From NCBI GenBank assembly GCA_023525975.1, contig CM042034.1:66151279-66215278 (forward strand): DNA of 64,000 nucleotides, read 5' to 3'. How positions within the stretch are numbered: position 1 is the first letter of the stretch; the number at the start of each line of letters is the position of its first letter. A program made the translations under genes and the position numbers. Below the pieces are notes generated by a model. That model made no database searches. It was not told the origin of the DNA and worked only from the letters and a program-made list of their open reading frames with translations. The DNA is from Smallanthus sonchifolius. Its lineage: Eukaryota > Streptophyta > Magnoliopsida > Asterales > Asteraceae. Of this stretch, positions 34,769-46,140 are shown in pieces.

Positions 34769-35672
34769 CATGAGTACAACTTTTATGTGATCATAAGTGA
34801 GTTCGATTGAACAATCCGAGTCTTGCTTGAGTTTAAGCAAGATATCAACCATATCTTCTTGCATATTGTTCGACTCGCTTCGATTTACATGTTCGTCGAT
34901 GAGTTCTTGGTAGAACTCATCCAAGTCTTTGAAGGTATTTTCGAGTCGGGTAATGCTTCCATTAAGTTTATCAAGCCACCTCATCAAAGGAAAATGATCT
35001 CTACAAAAAAAAGTTTGTATACGTAGATTGAGATTGTAATACAAGCTTGTTAAGTCGTGTCACATCTTGTTGTTCGTCATCGTACTCAGACGTTCTCTTC
35101 CCAAAAGCCACTCTAGAAATGATATTACTCGTTAGAAGCATTAGGGTTTGAGTCAAATTCACCTCATCTTTCTCTACAACTCGACTCTTTATCCCATCGA
35201 TCATGTCAAACACTTCTTGTTCACGAACAGGACGAAACAAGTTCACTTGTTTCATTGAAAATAGGTGAAGGGTGCAAGTCTTTCTCGTCTCTCTCCAATA
35301 CTCATTGTACGGTGAAAAGCCCATGTATTTGTTATTGTATGATAACTTCTGAGGGCCTGTTAACAAAGGTCGGTTGCAAAAGATCAAATCTTTAGTTTGT
35401 AAGACCTCTTTCGCCATTTCAACAGAAGAAACAACGAGCGTTTGCACATTACCAAGATACAAGGACATTAAGGGCCCATAACGTTTTGAAAGACGCCAAA
35501 GGTAGTCTAGAAAGTTGGAGGTATCAAGCTGATGTAGGTTTCCGATAACCGGAAGTCCGGGAGGTCCTGGCGGCAGAGTTAGGAGGGTTTTTGACCGAAA
35601 GCTTCTAAACTTGTTAAGGAGGAAGAAGAATAACACGGAGATATCTAACAACTGAAAAAACGTGGAAACCAA
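34769..35672 (-). pseudogene. Cytochrome P450 pseudogene, exon 1 (CYP71-clan)
   Basis: The sequence closely parallels exon 1 of the intact gene at 39592-40497: proline-rich hinge PPGPPGLPVIGN, NEYWRETRK, FSMKQVN, VAFGKR, and a donor ATG/GTGAGT at 34768. Defects: no ATG at the expected place (the frame opens at a TTG), one extra base in a T-run near 35005-35015 shifting the frame, and no exon 2 (heme-binding part) left of the copia insertion. The normal promoter block sits about 850 bp upstream (36528-36652) instead of about 100 bp, so other DNA separates promoter and gene. Confidence 0.9.
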
Positions 35673-36527
35673 ATTGGGATCTGGAATTGTGGAGCGGGAA
35701 CGTGAATTTAGGTGAAAATCAATCTACCGCTTTTCATGGGATTAGTCAACGAGGAAGAATGGAAAAATCAATCGACGGCTTTTCATGGGGATGTCGACTA
35801 ATAGAGTCGTTAGCAACCTGATTAAATCGGTTGCTTCCTTTTCTTTCTTCAAAGGGAGTTTTTATACTTCAATCGTGAATCGACAATCGGTAATAACCTT
35901 CGGCCTTGTTCATTCTCCAATAGCCTCAAAACATTCAATCGGTGTTTCAATCGACGATCAATCGGGGGTTTGGCAACATTGGTTTTAGTAGTTGGATGAT
36001 CCAAATGAGAAAAGTATAATAATACGTGTGAAAAGAAAAAAACAAGGTAAGAAGAACATTACAGTATGTGATTTCCAAAGGCTTTCTGGCTCGGGAGACG
36101 AGTTTCAATGGCAGCCGACTTGTAGTGGAGTTGTGGGTTCCAAATGCTTTCTACCTTTAATAATTTTTATAACTTAATGGTTGTTTCATTTTGCTTTAAA
36201 AATTGTAATTTGGATGAGATCGACGACCTGCAGTTTCACGTTGTTGTCGTTTTCTTTGCAATCTCCAACCAGGTAATAAATTTATGATTTGCAACCTAAA
36301 TATCTAATCTTTTAGTTTGATATGCAGTTTGTAATATTGATCATTTTATTTGATTTAGATTTAAATGTGATTTGCTTGTTTAGATTGAAGTGTTATCTTG
36401 TTAATCATTCTTTAAATGTCAAATCGAGACCGGATAAAGTAAGAGGGTTTTTAACATAACTTTTGTAAGAGAGCCTCAAATTTTTTAGTTCGATTGGGGC
36501 CATCAAATACGTTGAGCTGTCCCTAAC
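35673..36527. other. Unassigned DNA between P450 pseudogene and its promoter copy
   Basis: About 850 bp replaces the roughly 100-bp 5' leader and proximal promoter seen in the intact gene. It has short local duplications (for example CTTTTCATGGG twice near 35730-35790) but no coding region, LTR end or inverted repeat that I can support. Confidence 0.4.
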
Positions 36528-36652
36528 CACGTGTTACTAAAAATCATTGAAGTATCCTGGCAGATTATAACGTGTTGAACTTGAGGTCTATGACACATGT
36601 TGAGATAATATCTTGTTTTCTTGTTAATGATCAATCGAGTTCCTGAAAGGTC
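36528..36652 (-). promoter_or_regulatory. Duplicated P450 promoter block (pseudogene copy)
   Basis: It parallels 40602-40757 upstream of the intact gene. Both contain a palindromic G-box CACGTG (36528-36533 here), a GTATCCTGGCAGATTA-type segment, ACGTGTTG, TTGAGG and ATATCTTGTTTTCTTGTTA. This shows that the two P450 loci arose by duplication including upstream DNA. Confidence 0.65.
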
Positions 36653-37721
36653 AAAGTACACGGATTGACATAAATAAACAAGCATATACATTTATACGAA
36701 TGGATTTTAAACAACCAGCAGCTTTCGACCGACACAAAAGGAAAATAGATGCATTTATACGAATGGATTTTCTTGTTTGTGTTCGTCGTTAAGGGAATGA
36801 ACATGTTCATGTTTGTTCGTTAATACGCTAAACGGCAGTTCACGAACATAAGGCTCGCGCAACGCTCCATCCATAGCCTGCCCGTCGCAACCGTGGCAGC
36901 TGCACGCCCGACGTGCGTCGTTGAGCCTTCCCGCACCAAGTCCCCAACGGCTAGTTACGATTATTTTAATTGTTTTTTTAAATTAATAAATTAAAACGTA
37001 ATTAAAACCTAATTTAATAAACAGTTTAAATCATAATTTAAACAATATTAAAACATAATAAAACCCAATTTAAACAATATTAAAACATAATAAAACCCAA
37101 TTTAAACAATATTAAAATATAGCTAAACCTATATTAAAACAAGATTAAAGCATAACCAAATTACATAACTTAATGATTAACCCGAGTAATTGGAGTCGGT
37201 ATCGTGCTTGTCTTCCCATGGGTTATGTCAAGGCGAACGAGACATGTGCTCGTCTTGCCAAGGATCACGAGGCATGTACTCATCTTCTTGCAGTTCTTCG
37301 TCTTCGTCTTCAAGTGGGTAGTAGTCTTCCGGGAGGTAATAATTTTCTGGTTGGTCTTACTCTTCGGGTTGGTGTAGTTGTTTTTTAAACCTAGTCGTAC
37401 TCAACATAGAGTATTTTTTACGTATCGTGGGTTATATCGACTGACGGTGACATGCTGGTACAATGAAAAATGAGACCGACACCGACTAAAAAACATCGGT
37501 ACCGTTATATAACTGTCTTTTATCTATGTTTCAATCTCCACTATCAACTCTCCGTAACTTCATACGTTTCTTTTATGTATTTAACTACGATTTTTTTTGT
37601 GCTTACTCATGTTAAGGTTACCACATCAACCGTTAACGGTTGGGAACAATTTATTTAACCACGTTAACTTTTTTGCTTAACCACATTAATGTTACCGCCT
37701 TAACCGTTTAAGATCCGCTTC
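36653..37721. other. Non-coding DNA, probable Helitron body
   Basis: No gene is supported. Contents: a 20-bp direct repeat CATTTATACGAATGGATTTT at about 36689 and 36750, a GC-rich island (36860-36955), an AT-rich stretch repeating ACAATATTAAAACATAATA units (37030-37110), and low-complexity DNA leading to the Helitron end at 37751. A 5' Helitron terminus could not be fixed. Confidence 0.35.
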
Positions 37722-37751
37722 CCGCCGCTTAGCGCGCGGCAAAATTTCTAG
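37722..37751 (+). mobile_element. Helitron 3' terminus
   Basis: A GC-rich hairpin (CCGCCGC / GCGCGCGG, TTA loop, one bulge) is followed by AAAATTT and CTAG (37748-37751), with T as the next base. This is the standard Helitron 3' end (subterminal hairpin, CTRR, insertion before T). The left end was not identified. Confidence 0.6.
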
Positions 37752-37920
37752 TTTTTCTTAAAACATACTACAAATGAAGTCATGTTAAATTTATATTGAA
37801 TTTATTATATTTTACAATACCAAAGAAGACTCTAGTATACGTCAACGTATGGGCAGTAAGCCGAGACCCTACATGTTGGGAAAGACCTGAAGTATTCGAG
37901 CCAGAGAGGTTCATGGGTAG
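37752..37920 (+). pseudogene. Inverted cytochrome P450 exon-2 scrap with duplicated flank
   Basis: 37817-37920 encodes IPKKTLVYVNVWAV...PERFMGS, the PERF-containing stretch before the heme loop. By eye it differs from the intact gene at only two of 104 bases, but it lies on the opposite strand. Directly before it, 37757-37816 resembles 38227-38290 (ATTGAATTTATTATATTTTA), which sits downstream of the intact gene in the same orientation. It is a rearranged copy, not a gene. Confidence 0.85.
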
Positions 37921-38375
37921 CATTTTCGACGTGAATGTTGGGAAGACGAATTCGTCGAAACACACATACATACGAATTCGTCGAAACACCGAAGGAAACA
38001 TAAGTAAGGAAGTAAGGAGAATATCGGCGTTTCGGTCCAGAAAAACACGTATATCAACGATTTACGAAAATAATACACGTGTAAGGTCTTGGATATGGCC
38101 ACGTAGTTCGGTGATTCCGCACACTTGTTGAATGTTCCGACGATCTTGACATATTCGAATAGTTGAAAACTAAATGTTTATTTTAATACATTTGAACAGA
38201 TATATCTTTGATTTGACAATTTTTATTAAAACATACTAAATATGATGATGTCATGATAAATTTACATTGAATTTATTATATTTTATAATTATAATACTAA
38301 TGAACTAATAATTTCATTATGTTGAGATTCTATATGATACTGATTACCGAAGTATTACAAATCTTCCAAACCTAT
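37921..38375. other. Non-coding DNA downstream of the P450 gene
   Basis: Contains a repeated GACGAATTCGTCGAAACAC-like motif (about 37948-37990), AT-rich DNA, and the second copy of the 60-bp flank repeat (about 38227-38290). It presumably holds the 3' untranslated region of the P450 gene near 38300-38375. Nothing else is seen. Confidence 0.5.
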
Positions 38376-40497
38376 TCAACTCCTACAACCATGATCGTAA
38401 ACTTTAGCCACAAGTTGAAGATCATTCTTCTTACGTCTAACCGTCCCTGGAGTTGACAATGTATCGATCTCACTCGTCCCTTGAGGTAGTTCCCAGTCAA
38501 ACAAGTAAACAAGGTTCGCAAGAGCCACCTCCACCATTGCTGCTCCTAACGACATCCCCGGACAACCTCTTCGACCAGACCCAAATGGGATCAACTCAAA
38601 ATCAGTCCCTTTATAATCAACACTACTACCCATGAACCTCTCTGGCTCGAATACTTCAGGTCTTTCCCAACATGTAGGGTCTCGGCCTACTGCCCATACG
38701 TTCACGTATACTAGAGTCTTCTTTGGTATTTCATATCCGTTTAGAACACATCGATCTCTCGATTCATGTGGGATTGAAAGCGGTGCAATTGGGTACAGTC
38801 TAAGTGTCTCTTTGATTACTGCTTTCAAATAGTTGAGGTTATAAAGATCATCTTCATGTACTTTTCCTTTGTCGCCGATCGCATCCCGCACTTCTTGTTG
38901 AACTTTCTTTAAGGATTTAGGGTTCTTCATCAGCAAAGTCATTGCCCACACCACTGCGGTAGCACTTGTGTCTGTTCCCCCCAACAAGATATTCTGCATT
39001 ATTCACATGGGTAAATAACTAAATATGCACTACTAGAAAATTGGTCGAATTCCCAACAAAATTTTAGGAAAATTTTATTCTTTTCGAAATTTACATAAAT
39101 AATAAACTTAAGTTTAGTTTTTTTAACGGCAAACTCACGCACACTCTAAGTTTAAACCATTTATCTATCACACAACCTCTTGTAAAGGGTACTTATTTTT
39201 AATGACAATATTCCAATAGATATACTTTTGGCTCGCTTGAAAAAGGCTTAAGAAAGGTTGAAAAAAGCTTTGGTTAAAAACGAGTGGTTGAAAACCAGTC
39301 AAGCCGAGCCGGCTTGCTCGATAACTATATAAAAGAGTTAAAAAAAATAATAATAAATATGATATTTTGAATATGCCTCGGTGTCACTCGATCCATTAAA
39401 AAAGAATTAAAAAATAACTTTTTTTAACAACCTTAATACTATTTTACTATTTCTAATAATATATTTTTTAAATATAAAAATTAAAAAAAAAGTATTTTTT
39501 TAAATTATCGAGCTAGCTCGGCTCGAAATTTCACTAGCCGATCGAGCCCACCGTAGCTCGGCTAGTTACAACCTTATAGTGAGTTGCTCACCATGAGTAC
39601 AGCTTTGATGTGATCATAAGTAAGTTCGATCGAACAATTTGACTCTTGCTTGAGTTTTAGCAAGATATCAATCATATCCTCGTGCATATTATTTTGTTTA
39701 TTTGGATTTTCATGTTCGTCGATAAGTTCTTGATAGAACTCATCCATGTCTTTGAAGACCTTTTCGAGTCTACCAATGCTTCCGTTAACTTCATCAAGCC
39801 ATCCCATCCAAGGAAAATGATCTCTAGAGAAAACATTAACAAACATAGATTGACACTGAAATAGAACCTCATTAAACCTTGGCGCATCTTGTTGTTCATC
39901 GTCATAATCCGAAAGTCTCTTCCCAAACGCCACTCTAGAAATAATATTACTCATGAGAGTCATTAGTGTGTCACTCAAATTCACCACATTTTTCTTTGAA
40001 ATCCTAGTCGTAATCATCTCGATCATGTCGAACACTTCTTGTTCACGTACGGGACGAAACGAGTTCACCTGTTTCATTGAAAACAGGTGAAGGGTGCACG
40101 TCTTTCTCATCTCTCTCCAATACTCATTGTAGGGTGAAAAAGCTATGTCTTTGTTATTATATGATAACTTCTGCTGGCCTGTTAACACAGGCCGGTTGCA
40201 AAAGATCAAATCTTTTGTTTTCAAGATCTCTTTCGCCATTTCAGCAGACGAAACAATGAGGGTTTGCACGTTACCAAGACGCAAGGACATTAAGGGTCCA
40301 TAACGTTTTGAAAGATGCCAAAGGTAGTTTGGAAGGTTAGAGGTGTCAAGCTGATGTAGGTTTCCGATAACCGGAAGTCCAGGAGGTCCTGGCGGTAGAG
40401 GGAGGCGAGGTTTTGACCGAAAGTTTCTAAACTTGTTAAGGAGAAGGAAGAGGAACACGGAGATAGGTAAGAGTGTTGTGATGAGAAATGAATCCAT
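38376..40497 (-). CDS. Cytochrome P450 monooxygenase, CYP71-clan, two exons (507 aa)
   Basis: A heme-thiolate enzyme inserting one oxygen into a small molecule, expected on the ER membrane with NADPH-P450 reductase as partner; substrate unknown. Exon 1 is 39592-40497 (302 aa), the intron 38994-39591 (GTGAGC...GCAG, phase 0, the conserved position in this clan), and exon 2 38376-38993 (205 aa). Visible parts: N-terminal hydrophobic anchor (MDSFLITTLLPISVFLFLLL), PPGPPGLPVIGN hinge, I-helix GGTDTSA, K-helix ETLR, PERF, and heme loop FGSGRRGCPG with the cysteine ligand. All key residues are present and length is normal for the family. The CYP71/CYP83 resemblance is my reading; subfamily and product are not determinable here. 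Confidence 0.93.
38994..39591 (-). other. P450 intron with repeat insertions
   Basis: 598 bp. It contains CACTACTAGAAAA (39028-39040), resembling the end of CACTA-type DNA elements, an AT-rich core, and a GAGCTAGCTCGGCTCG-like palindromic region (39508-39560). No complete element is delimited. Confidence 0.5.
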
Positions 40498-40760
40498 TGT
40501 TAATTTGAAGATTGGACGACACAAGCCGTACTTTGATATATACCATACAACGTGGGAATGATGGGCAAAAGAGTCATTTGGTGGATACCCGCGACACCTG
40601 CCACGTGTGAACAGAAGTCAGGGAAGTATGCTGGCGGATTACATACGACGTGTTGGAACTTGAGGCCTTAAGAATGTTTTGAAGCTTAGATATACCATTA
40701 CACATTTCGAGATGGTGATATCTTGTTTTCTTGTTATGTAACATCGAGTTCTTGAAATGA
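40498..40760 (-). promoter_or_regulatory. Promoter region of the P450 gene
   Basis: On the minus strand a TATATA box (40537-40542) lies about 40 bp before the ATG, implying a very short leader. A G-box CACGTG lies at 40602-40607. The block 40602-40757 is duplicated upstream of the pseudogene (36528-36652). A G-box could bind bZIP or bHLH factors, but the regulator is unknown. Confidence 0.55.
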
Positions 40761-41391
40761 TAACCCTTAAAATGGCAATATCGGTCATCATATATCCGTC
40801 GGCAAAGTTGAAGGAGGGAAAATTCCCAAACTAACCCAGCTAAAAGTCAGACGAGTAGCTTAACTTGAGTGTTGAGTGTTGCGACAGGACACGTTTCAAA
40901 CCTAAAAACTGGACCTATAAATTTCTTTTAGGTGAAAAGAAAATTTACGTCGTCTCGCTAAATATTAATTTTTTTCAGTCCAGTCCAGGTCGTATCGGGT
41001 CAAATAGTACACATTATCACTAATTACAATTAGCAAATAGCACATATGTAATAATATTATAGAAAAATAATATTATTTGCAAAAATCAAAGATTAGAGAA
41101 AAATTTATAAAAAGTTGTCTGAAATTGTGAGGAGGTGAATCGACCAACAAGGCGAGAATCGTGAATTCGTTATTAGCGAAGAACCTTAAATCATTAGGAG
41201 CAGGCAAGGATCGTGATTAATCTTTTTTCGATTGCGTTAATTTAGATTAGGAGGCATGACGAGAATCGTGATTAGCAGATTGTTGTTTTTCAGATTGTGT
41301 GAAGCGTGAATATGAAACGTCGAGACACCGATGGATCACGATTCAGTATTGCCGTTACTTAGTTTTTTTTAGGTTAAATTGTTCAAAAATT
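40761..41391. other. Intergenic DNA with no supported feature
   Basis: A loosely repeated GAGAATCGTGATTAG-type motif occurs near 41150-41270. No gene, LTR end or inverted repeat is supported. Confidence 0.4.
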
Positions 41392-41520
41392 TAAATGGGT
41401 AACATGTTAACTATATGTAGGCTTTATTGTCTAAATGGGTAACAGCTTAACTATATGTGAGCTTAATTGTCTAAATGGGTAATAGTTAATTTAATGTGGG
41501 TTTAATTGTTTAAATGACTA
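41392..41520 (+). repeat. Tandem repeat, three ~40-bp units
   Basis: Units beginning TAAATGGGTAA start at 41392, 41432 and 41472 and end TTATTGTC, TAATTGTC and TAATTGTT. A partial fourth unit (TAAATGACTAAG) follows. Confidence 0.8.
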
Positions 41521-41674
41521 AGTTTTAGTCCAATTTAAGTTATTAGTTTAAATGGGTGTCGATATTAAAAATTAAATTTATTTGGGTCGGTGTTAAAAAT
41601 TAGTTTTTCTTGGGGTCGGTAAAAATTTTATGGGGGTCGGTTGAGATTATACTGCATATATAACAAATAAAATT

Positions 41675-41997
41675 GGCCTAGTGGCGTATCAACTGGACCT
41701 ACCCAAAGGCTTAGTGGTGTACACAACGTCTTTTATGTCTCGAACTTGAAGAAATGTCTAGCAGACGAATCACTCGTGGTTCCTCTTGAGGAACTACACA
41801 TCGATGAACAGTTGCGTTTCATCGAATAGCCAGTAGAAATCATGGATAGGGAAGTCAAAACGCTTAAACATAGTAAAACCCCAATTGTCAGAGTTCGTTG
41901 GAACTCGAAACGCGGACCGGAATTCACGTGGGAGCGTGAGGATCAGATGATGCGCAAGTATCCTCATCTATTCAAGCACTCCACGACAAACTCTTAA
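41675..41997 (+). pseudogene. Family A pol remnant (integrase C-terminus and chromodomain)
   Basis: The last 108 or so codons of a gypsy Pol are nearly identical in sense to element A (LKKCLADES, VDREVKTLKHSKTP-type block, VRWNSKRGPEFTWERE) and end at TAA 41995-41997. A TAG lies near 41827. It is truncated abruptly on the left, with no target duplication visible. It marks a second copy of family A whose LTR follows. Confidence 0.88.
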
Positions 41998-42045
41998 TGT
42001 ACTATTCTAATTTTCGGGATGAAAATTCTTTAAACTAGGGGATGA

Positions 42046-42113
42046 TGTGACATCCGAGAATTTTTTTTTATTATTTTAATTTTCAGGACGAAAATTCTTT
42101 CAACTATGGATGA
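42046..42113 (+). repeat. Duplicated polypurine-tract/LTR-start segment
   Basis: The segment AATTTTCGGGATGAAAATTC...GATGATGTGACATCC (42008-42056) is followed, after a T-run, by a second version AATTTTCAGGACGAAAATTC...GATGATGTGACAATCC (42079-42124). There are thus two LTR starts 68 bp apart. Either a short tandem duplication or two overlapping LTR ends would explain this. Confidence 0.7.
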
Positions 42114-45038
42114 TGTGACAATCCGGACTTTTAGGATTAACCCCGTTAGCAAATCCAGTTAAATCCTAACTCAGTTAACTCAAATTCAAACCTCAGAGAC
42201 TATTTCTGCCTATATGTAAACTTTATTACATGAAACTTTAAGGATTAATTGAGTAATTAAGCAAATCATTATTCTTTTGACTTTGGAAAGTTAAAGCAAA
42301 CAAGTTCTTAACTCAAATTAAACTCTAAGGACCATTTATGTCAGATTCCAAACTCAGAAACAAGAAAGTACAAGGACTGTTTATGTAAATCGCCCAAATT
42401 TGATTTCTGTTGACTCCGAGAAAGTCAAAATCGTATGTTTTGTTCCTATTGACTTCTTGGAGTCAAACCCGTACTCTTTTGGTCCCAATTTGATTTCGAA
42501 ATCGAAAATATTCGCGGATAGGTAACCGATATCCACATTAATGCCTATAGCGTTCATCATCAAGTCCTTAATCTTCGACATTACGTGTGAATTAAACCAA
42601 TTAATGGATTGTCAAGCCATAACCGTCGAAACCGTCGACCCCTTCGTCAAATTCGACGAATTCATGTATTATTTTCACAAATCGATCATACGCTCACCTA
42701 AATCGCATCAACCAGAAACATTTGAACAGTCCAATTCGGCCGGAGTTGAAGTCAGTTTCACCGGAGATCAAAACGCACGAAGCCGAAGTCCATTCACTCG
42801 ATCTCCTTCAATTCGCATCACATTTTGGTAACCAATTATCTCCTCAGATTCGTTTTCTTATATAGAACAAAAGCCCTATGTAAATTGGGGCTTACATCAA
42901 CGAATTTAACAAGAACAAATTCTAGGGTTCTTGTGCATTCGGGTTTAATCGAGCCACATCCAAGACCAAGTTTCAATTCAATTAAATTGCATGATCAGAC
43001 TTGTAATTATCTGTATATTGAAAGCCCTATAGTAATTTGATACTATATAATCGAATTGAATAAGATCCGGATCTAGGGTTTGTTCATAAAAACGATTTGG
43101 TGGTTTTGATCTTAAACCTGTTCTCAATCAAATTAAACACTCTAGCAGGTTCGCAAGGTTCGATTTAGTAAAAGCCCTATGAATTCAACGTCTTTTAACA
43201 TAACATTTTATCAAATTAAATTCCATGTTCTTGTTTTAGGGTTTTGGTTTTCTCAAACCTAATTTAACGATTCAAAACCATTTGTTTTTGAAATTAAACT
43301 CATACACAGGTTCGCTATGACTCGATTAAACAAACCCCTATGATCCTTTGTTGAATCGCGACTGAATCTGATGATATTGGGACGGGTTTCGAACTAGTAT
43401 GCAATGGGAGGGAAACCAGTTAGAGCTCTCTGTTAAAACCATTTCCATCAAAGTTCTGTTGCGAAACACCGACGAGCGGAGATGGTTAAGACTTAGTGCA
43501 TATACGCAGGAGACCCGAGTTCTAAACCGGTCTCCTGCAATTAATTTTTTTGGTCATTTTCTTGAAGTATTTGTTATATAAAATTACGTCTTATATTATC
43601 ATATTAATATATTAAAAAGTTTTAACCTAGAAAATCAAACCCGAGAAAATCACCCGTAGGCTCGGGTTTGATTTTATAAACCATTTTTAATATTATTTCA
43701 TACTTTTGTAATAATATGTTTATACTATTATTTAACTCACAACTCGGAATAAAATAATATATATTATATTATTTTCAAACCGTGCTCCTATTAAAAATAA
43801 TATATTTATATATATTATTTTCGCCACGTATCTAAATACTATGAAACATTTCAAACATATAAATAATATAATTATTTATATTGTTTACCCATACATATGT
43901 TCTCGAATAAAAATAATTATTTAGTATTTTGTCACAAAGTTTATTATAGTGTTATTTCTTAAACTTATGAATAATATATTAAATTATACTATTATCTTAA
44001 ATCACTATCAATGCTGCAAATGTATGAATATATGTATATATATTATTTTGTTTTGTCGTTCGTCGCGTAACGTATTTATCGTATTTATTAATTAAGAATT
44101 CTCATTCCCGTGGATACGTTCGTCTACTCTTTGATCATTAGAGCGTTTAGTACATTCAACATTCTGTGTCGTCGTCACAAATCCCACAATATCCCTAATA
44201 ATTATGTTATAATTCTAGGGCATTCGTGAACCTTTTCGGGCTAACGCTTGTGGTTCAAATCTCATTCCCGTGTGAATCTAACTACGTAAATCAGGTGAGT
44301 TTTCACGACCCCTTTTTACTGTTTTAACTTAGGGGAAAACATGTCACAACTATTTTTAGATTATTGTAATTCATATGTTATCACTGTTAAAGCTAAGCGT
44401 AACAAGCTATCACTGAAAGTTCTCAACACACATCAAACCGTTAATATGGATGTTAGCGAGGTAATATTTAGTAGTAGTACTGGGTTTGACAAATCCCACC
44501 CGCGGTAGTCGAGCTAACTCGATTGGAGGCCGAACGGGTGAAATGTTAGCCTACTAACATCGCCAGAGTTGATAGATCTGGCAGGAGGCAAATAAACATA
44601 AACAGTTTAGTAAGACATGAACGTAGGTTAGCTACCTATAGATACATATTGAATGCACATTAATCTGGTAAATGCTTTATTTATATATTGAAACCTGTGA
44701 ACTCACCAACCTCATGTTGACATCTTTCCTTACATGTTTTCTCAGGACACTAAGTTAAGGCACCGGTGTACGACTAGGACATGCATGGAGTCCTATATTT
44801 AATTTCTTATTTATAAAAACGTTTGATCTGTTTTCATTTATTTTATTTTGGACTGGACTTTGGGGCACGTTTGTTTTGCGCATTTACTTTTATTTATCGC
44901 TTCCGCATTTACTCTGAACGTTTATGATATTTTTATTTGATTCTCATATAGTGTCGTTTGATGTAACTAATGACTGGGATCCTGGTTTGTCACTTCCCAA
45001 ATAATAAAACTCCGTTAGTGGAATCTGGGGGTGTGACA
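42114..45038 (+). mobile_element. 3' LTR of the second family A copy (2925 bp)
   Basis: Runs from TGTGACAATCC to TGGGGGTGTGACA and is the same family as 3338-6444. It has a tRNA-like module (43475-43552), a perfect 10-bp hairpin (43637-43646 with 43662-43671) around a CACCCGTAGG loop, and a predicted leader intron with donor CAG/GTGAGT at 44295 and acceptor TTTTCTCAG ending 44745. A GTAGTCGAGCTAAC block (44505-44517) lies inside the intron. The sequence after 45038 is unrelated. Confidence 0.9.
43475..43552 (+). other. tRNA-like module in the second LTR of family A (decayed B-box)
   Basis: GGAGATGGTTAAG stands in the A-box area. AGTTCTAAACC replaces the B-box GGTTCGAATCC. The enclosing stem is a perfect 10 bp (43506-43515 with 43529-43538), and a seven-T run follows. 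The stem bases differ from the other copies but still pair. Confidence 0.5.
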
Positions 45039-45582
45039 ACACTGATAACGGGCACTGATGTTTTCCGTTAGTTATCGATTCGGTTAATGAAAGCATCAGA
45101 ACTTGGTATAGTTTACGATAGAAAAAAATGTATTTGCGATGATTTCGTCACAAAAATGTTGTACGATACAAACCAAAAAATAAAGTCGTGCTTTATATCG
45201 ACCAAAAATCATAAAAACAAACACCGATACCGGTTATGATAATACCAATACTGGCAACGATGTTGTTCGCTCATTAACAACGCGGTTCGTCATGGTACTA
45301 GAACGGTAATGGTAAGCTTACGACATAAAAAATATTCGTTTTTAAATACAACTCCGTTTTTGAAAAAATATATATATATATACCGGAATGTTGACAAAAA
45401 ATAAATTAAAGACAGCTGGCCATTACGTTTAAAAAAAAGTAAACGAACGAAAATTATTATAGGTAATTTAAAATAACATAAAATGAAATAGGTTAAAAAG
45501 GATTTTATATATAATATAACGGTGAAAATGGAAAAAAATCTAGTATTCATCGACGGCGTTTTATATATTTACATATATAGGA
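45039..45582. other. Intergenic DNA with no supported feature
   Basis: AT-rich with some loosely repeated CGGTT/ACCGAT stretches (45040-45310). No coding region is supported; the open frame at 45290-45550 is low-complexity. Confidence 0.4.
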
Positions 45583-45985
45583 AAGAGTTCAAATGATAAC
45601 CAGTTTTTTATGTGATAACCGTGATAACCACTCTCAAACAATAATATAATTTATAAGTTATTTGTTTTTAAGGGGTAATTTTGTAGAATAGTAAATAAGT
45701 TTCAAAGGTGTTCCAATTAGATCACTCAATACGCATTTTATACGGTATACACCCTCGAGTATACTATGGTGAGCGACCTAATGGGAACACTTTTAAAACT
45801 TGGTTAATATTCTGTGGTGTTTTCCCTTTTTTTAACTGTTAAATACTTATGTTACATATATGTGACACATAGTGTTACATATATGTGACACATAGTGTTA
45901 CATACATGTTACACTAACATAATAATAATTGTTAAATATACGTAACACTACGTTAATAAATAGTTATCATTTGAACCACACCCTC
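45583..45985. mobile_element. MITE-like element with ~20-bp inverted ends
   Basis: GAGTTCAAATGATAACCAG near 45587 and, at the right end, the reverse complement of GTGGTTCAAATGATAACTA (about 45958-45985) form imperfect inverted ends about 400 bp apart. There is no coding capacity. An internal duplication of ATAGTGTTACATATATGTGACAC lies near 45845-45900. The target duplication could not be fixed, so the superfamily is open. Confidence 0.5.
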
Positions 45986-46010
45986 TATTAATGAGTGTAA
46001 ATGAGTTAAG

Positions 46011-46140
46011 TTGAATATACATGTTAAATTGTTAACGAGTTAACTTGAATACACATGTTAAATTGTTAACGGTAAATGATTCAAAAACTTAGAATTTAAA
46101 TTGTTAACGGTAAATGATTCAAAAACTTAGAATTTTAAAT
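46011..46140 (+). repeat. Short tandem duplications
   Basis: TACACATGTTAAATTGTTAACG-type units occur twice (about 46015-46070). A unit of about 45 bp (TTAAATTGTTAACGGTAAATG...CAAAAACTTAGAATTT) then occurs twice (about 46055-46140). Confidence 0.75.

Noticed and set aside
37173..37388. 71-codon reading frame in a GC-richer patch
   Set aside because: No recognised domain, codon pattern not gene-like, and it lies in probable Helitron filler.
38994..39591. A complete CACTA element in the P450 intron
   Set aside because: Only one CACTA-like end is seen; no opposite end or 3-bp duplication could be placed.
45290..45550. 86-codon minus-strand frame
   Set aside because: Phe/Ile/Leu/Tyr-rich translation of AT-rich DNA with no homology I recognise.
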